DNA of 64,000 nt, taken from the NCBI GenBank assembly GCA_944470555.2, contig OX104127.1:157951276-158015275 (forward strand). Reading direction: 5' to 3'. Of the stretch, positions 61,515-64,000 are shown piece after piece (within the stretch, counting starts at the first letter, position 1; the number at the start of each line of letters is the position of its first letter). The translations under genes and the position numbers were made by a program. Origin of the DNA: Heterobilharzia americana. Lineage: Eukaryota; Platyhelminthes; Trematoda; Strigeidida; Schistosomatidae. Under the pieces are notes generated by a model. That model did no database searches and was not told the DNA's origin. It was given only the letters and a program-made list of their open reading frames with translations.

Positions 61515-63560
61515 TACTGTCTAGTAGTGGAAGAAACAAGAAAGTTGCAACATGATCGCCACTGGCATCGACTCTCAACCATGTCTGATGTCATTTCAAA
61601 CCACTAGCGTGTATTATCTTTCCGGTCCCATCTATGAGGTGAGGGACCGGCATATGCTAACGCAGTAAATATCTTTTATCGCACAGCGCCACGTTATGCT
61701 CTAGCCATCTTCGTTTCTTCAAACCGGTCTCAGGGCAAGAAAACAGTGAGTAGTGGTGCGGGAGTCACTGAAGCAGCATACATAACTCATGTCCAAGCCA
61801 CTGGATTTGGTGTTTCAAGATGGCCACATTCAGTGAAATGACAATCTCGACCTCACCCGAACATATGCTGTCTCACCTCAGAATTGCTTACATGGTGTTT
61901 CCATCGGATGCGGAAAACTTTACGGAGGCAGCGGGGTAGAAAACGCAGTCACTGGACATCCTCAGCTCGAAGACATCATATTTCACAAGCGTAGAGCAGA
62001 ACTTCATTGCTAGGTTGTTTACCCGAACTTTTATATTAAGGTTAATGTCTCAATGATGCTGATGTTAAAGCAAATGGGTATGCCACTTTGAGTTTCGGCA
62101 TCCGGTTAGAAATCTCATAAGTCGCATCTTTGTCGGGACTCGCATAAATAACTACATGAACTTTTCCACAGGTCCCAGGGATTCACTGCAAAAGCTGAGT
62201 GCAGGTACAGACTCCTGTCATTCTTGTAGAATCACTTTGAACTTCGATGGTGTGTAGCGTTTACTATACATGCGGACACTGATCGCTAGCTAGTTGAGTG
62301 TGATGTGAGTAGCCTGTATGTTGTCGTACAGTAAAGTGATGTCGTCCACGTACTCAAGGTGGAAGTTTCCCACCTGGTAACAGGTCCATTGTAGCACCAC
62401 TCGCTTCCTTTAAGGTGGTTTCGAGGTCATTGATGGTAAAGTTAAAGTAGAGTAGCGAGATCAGGCAACCTTGCCCAACTCTACCATTGGTTTGGAAAAC
62501 TGTTGATAGATGCCTGTAAGGCTTCACTTTACCTTAGGTGTTGGAGCATAGGGTTTTCAAGTTGTTAACAAAATTCTCAGGGACATTGTATACGAACAAT
62601 TCTGGAGTACAGTCCTATTCAACAAGTCGAAGAGACCACTAATATAGAGTAGGACAGTGGCGTTTTCGCAAATGCAGCCAATGCTCGTCTACACTTTGTG
62701 GTGGACCGATAGGTGGCCTTAAATCTAACTTGGATTAGTATTTAGCTGCAATTTTGGATGCAAATAATTTGCTTGGATCGACCTGTTTAGGACGACGATT
62801 TTGATAACTCAAGAAGAAACTTAGCACACACTAAAGCATGATCAGAATCCAGACAAGTACTTATGGAGCGGCAGTCCTACATGCACTTACGCCATCGGTA
62901 GCTGATTGCAATACTACCTTTTTAAGTCTAGGCTTCAGTGTCAGAGGGAGAACGTCAAGTAGTACAAAAGAAATGGCTATACCGGCGGAGCGTAGAAATA
63001 GGTTGTGATCTGCGCAAAGCTGCAGAAGACAATCCCCATTATCCCACCTGCGCATTCAAGTCCCCAGCTAGCACTATGATATCTGTCGAGCACACTTGGT
63101 TGAGATCACTCAGCTGGTAATAGAATTCATCCTTGGTTACATCTGGGCTGCAATCTCTTGGAGCATAGGCAGGGACGAGAAAGAGATATCGTTTCTTTTG
63201 CCGGTTACTTCTTAATTGAGATATATCTTCTAGCCTAACAGCACATAGACGACTGTTGATGGGGATCCAGTTGGGTAGTGCAGCTTCGGCTAGCGAAGTT
63301 GTTCAATTTATAGGTTTGTAGAGATTTATTAATTCCAAGTTGGTATTCATCATAGACTGAAAGGAGTTGGAGTATGGGACTTTCCCGCATTGTGCGGCCA
63401 TGACGAACCCATGACCTTCAGGTTCTGCTACCAGCACGTTACTACAGTGCCATTGAGTCGGAATCCAGTGGTCCACGTTTCCTACCTCTGCTGAGTTATC
63501 CCATACTAGAAGGAAACAGCTCTCCAGTGCTTCGAGGTTCCAATGTTTCTCCAACTGTTA
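61515..63560 (-). mobile_element. LINE with endonuclease, RT and C-terminal parts (minus strand)
   Basis: Read on the minus strand. The endonuclease (about 63,330-62,800) has NSRLCAVRLEDISQLRSNR, FLVPAYAPRDCSPDVTKDEF, DIIVLAGDLNAQVG, NGDCLLQLCADHNLFL and DSDHALVCAKF. The RT (about 62,700-62,200) has FVYNVPENFVNNLKTLCSNT, NGRVGQGCLISLLYFNFTI, a LEYVDDITLLY box (A of YADD changed to V) and YTPSKFKVILQE. The C-terminal part (about 61,850-61,520) has LKHQIQWLGHELCML. Stops and frameshifts are frequent and the first part of the RT is deleted. It lies antisense to DHX16 in the large intron. Confidence 0.75.
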
Positions 63561-63764
63561 TCAGTCCATGATGAATGTCAACCTGAAGTCTAAAAATGTT
63601 TAGCGAGTAAAGTAAACTGCAGTTAGGGATTATATTAAAACTGGATAGGTGATTTCAACCAACTCTCACATAACTCCAACAAGACTATCTGTAAAACTCT
63701 GCCTAATACTTTGTTTTTAAAAGCTTTTATTACTTACAACTAATACCTATTGTTTCCATTGTAG

Positions 63765-64000
63765 GTCAAATATGATCTTGTCTTGGATGATGAAATAGAA
63801 TTCTTAAAAACATTGACACGACCTGGTGCCAACGTTGAACAACAACAAGTTGATGTAGAAGTAGAAGAAGAACGAAAAGTAGCCGATAAACGTGAAGCTC
63901 TTAAAGAAGCTAGATGTTCACTTCCAATCTACAAATTCCGAGATGCTCTTCTACAAGCCATAGCCGACCATCAAGTTTTATTATTGAAGGTGAAACAGGT
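63765..64000 (+). CDS. DHX16: DHX16/Prp2 helicase, exon reaching Walker A (runs off window)
   Basis: After acceptor tttccattgtag (ends 63,764) the frame continues from the CAG codon at 57,239 in phase 0: VKYDLVLDDEIEFLKTL, then REALKEARCSLPIYKFRDAL and LQAIADHQV. This matches the human stretch from YQLVLEEEETIEFV to AAIANHQV. The family next has L-I-I-E-G-E-T-G-S-G-K-T, the Walker A loop. Here the DNA contains codons for IIEGETG at 63,980-64,000, but one frame away, because one base is missing at about 63,978-63,979. Read without correction the frame gives LLLKVKQ. It may be a real frameshift or a sequencing error. Confidence 0.88.

Overview
The window is eukaryotic and most likely from a parasitic flatworm, probably a trematode. 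The two recognisable cellular genes have intact coding exons separated by GT-AG introns of only 30-45 bp, a known habit of schistosome and fluke genes. Most of the remaining sequence is decayed non-LTR retrotransposons of CR1/Jockey-like and RTE-like type, one Ty3/gypsy fragment and tRNA-type (pol III box) repeats, one of which carries a hammerhead-ribozyme fold like that of the schistosome Sm-alpha SINE. There are no prokaryotic features, CRISPR arrays or rRNA genes. The species cannot be named from sequence alone.

Region 1-40,649 is a tandem duplication of about 21.44 kb. Positions 1-19,208 are repeated at 21,444-40,649 with four 1-bp indels and few substitutions. The simplest geometry is that copy 1 starts about 2.2 kb left of the window and copy 2 runs from about 19,209 to 40,649. 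Each copy carries, on the minus strand, a complete five-exon gene for an ELAV/Sex-lethal-like protein with two RRMs. Directly downstream is an exon of L-serine/threonine dehydratase with the PLP-lysine motif. The next dehydratase exon is visible once, at 19,389-19,790, and the copy junction cuts the gene just after it. The dehydratase exon overlaps the last codons of the RRM gene in another frame, and its phase would fit an SL trans-spliced dicistron. The rest of each copy holds LINE remnants at about 4.7-5.4, 6.8-8.7, 9.0-9.4, 12.3-12.4, 14.4-14.6 and 15.4-17.6 kb (copy 1 coordinates) and a tRNA-box repeat at 11.5-11.8 kb.

Region 40,650-47,100 is single copy. It holds a small LINE tail, a minus-strand Ty3/gypsy gag-protease-RT remnant, a third and inverted copy of the tRNA-box repeat, and another LINE tail.

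Region 47,100-56,400 holds two related CR1-like LINEs head to tail (ORF1, endonuclease, reverse transcriptase), both broken by stops and frameshifts. A third copy of their 3' end stops about 20 bp before a DHX16 exon.

Region 56,415-64,000 carries the N-terminal exons of the spliceosomal DEAH helicase DHX16/Prp2 on the plus strand: five exons with microintrons, then a 6.5 kb intron, then the exon reaching the Walker A motif, where a 1-bp frameshift is seen. The large intron is filled with two minus-strand LINE pieces, the hammerhead-bearing SINE and a plus-strand RTE-like LINE.

The two cellular functions with the clearest identity are RNA processing (an ELAV/Sxl-like RNA-binding protein and a splicing helicase); the dehydratase belongs to serine/threonine catabolism. 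Nothing shows them to be functionally coupled beyond shared strand and position.
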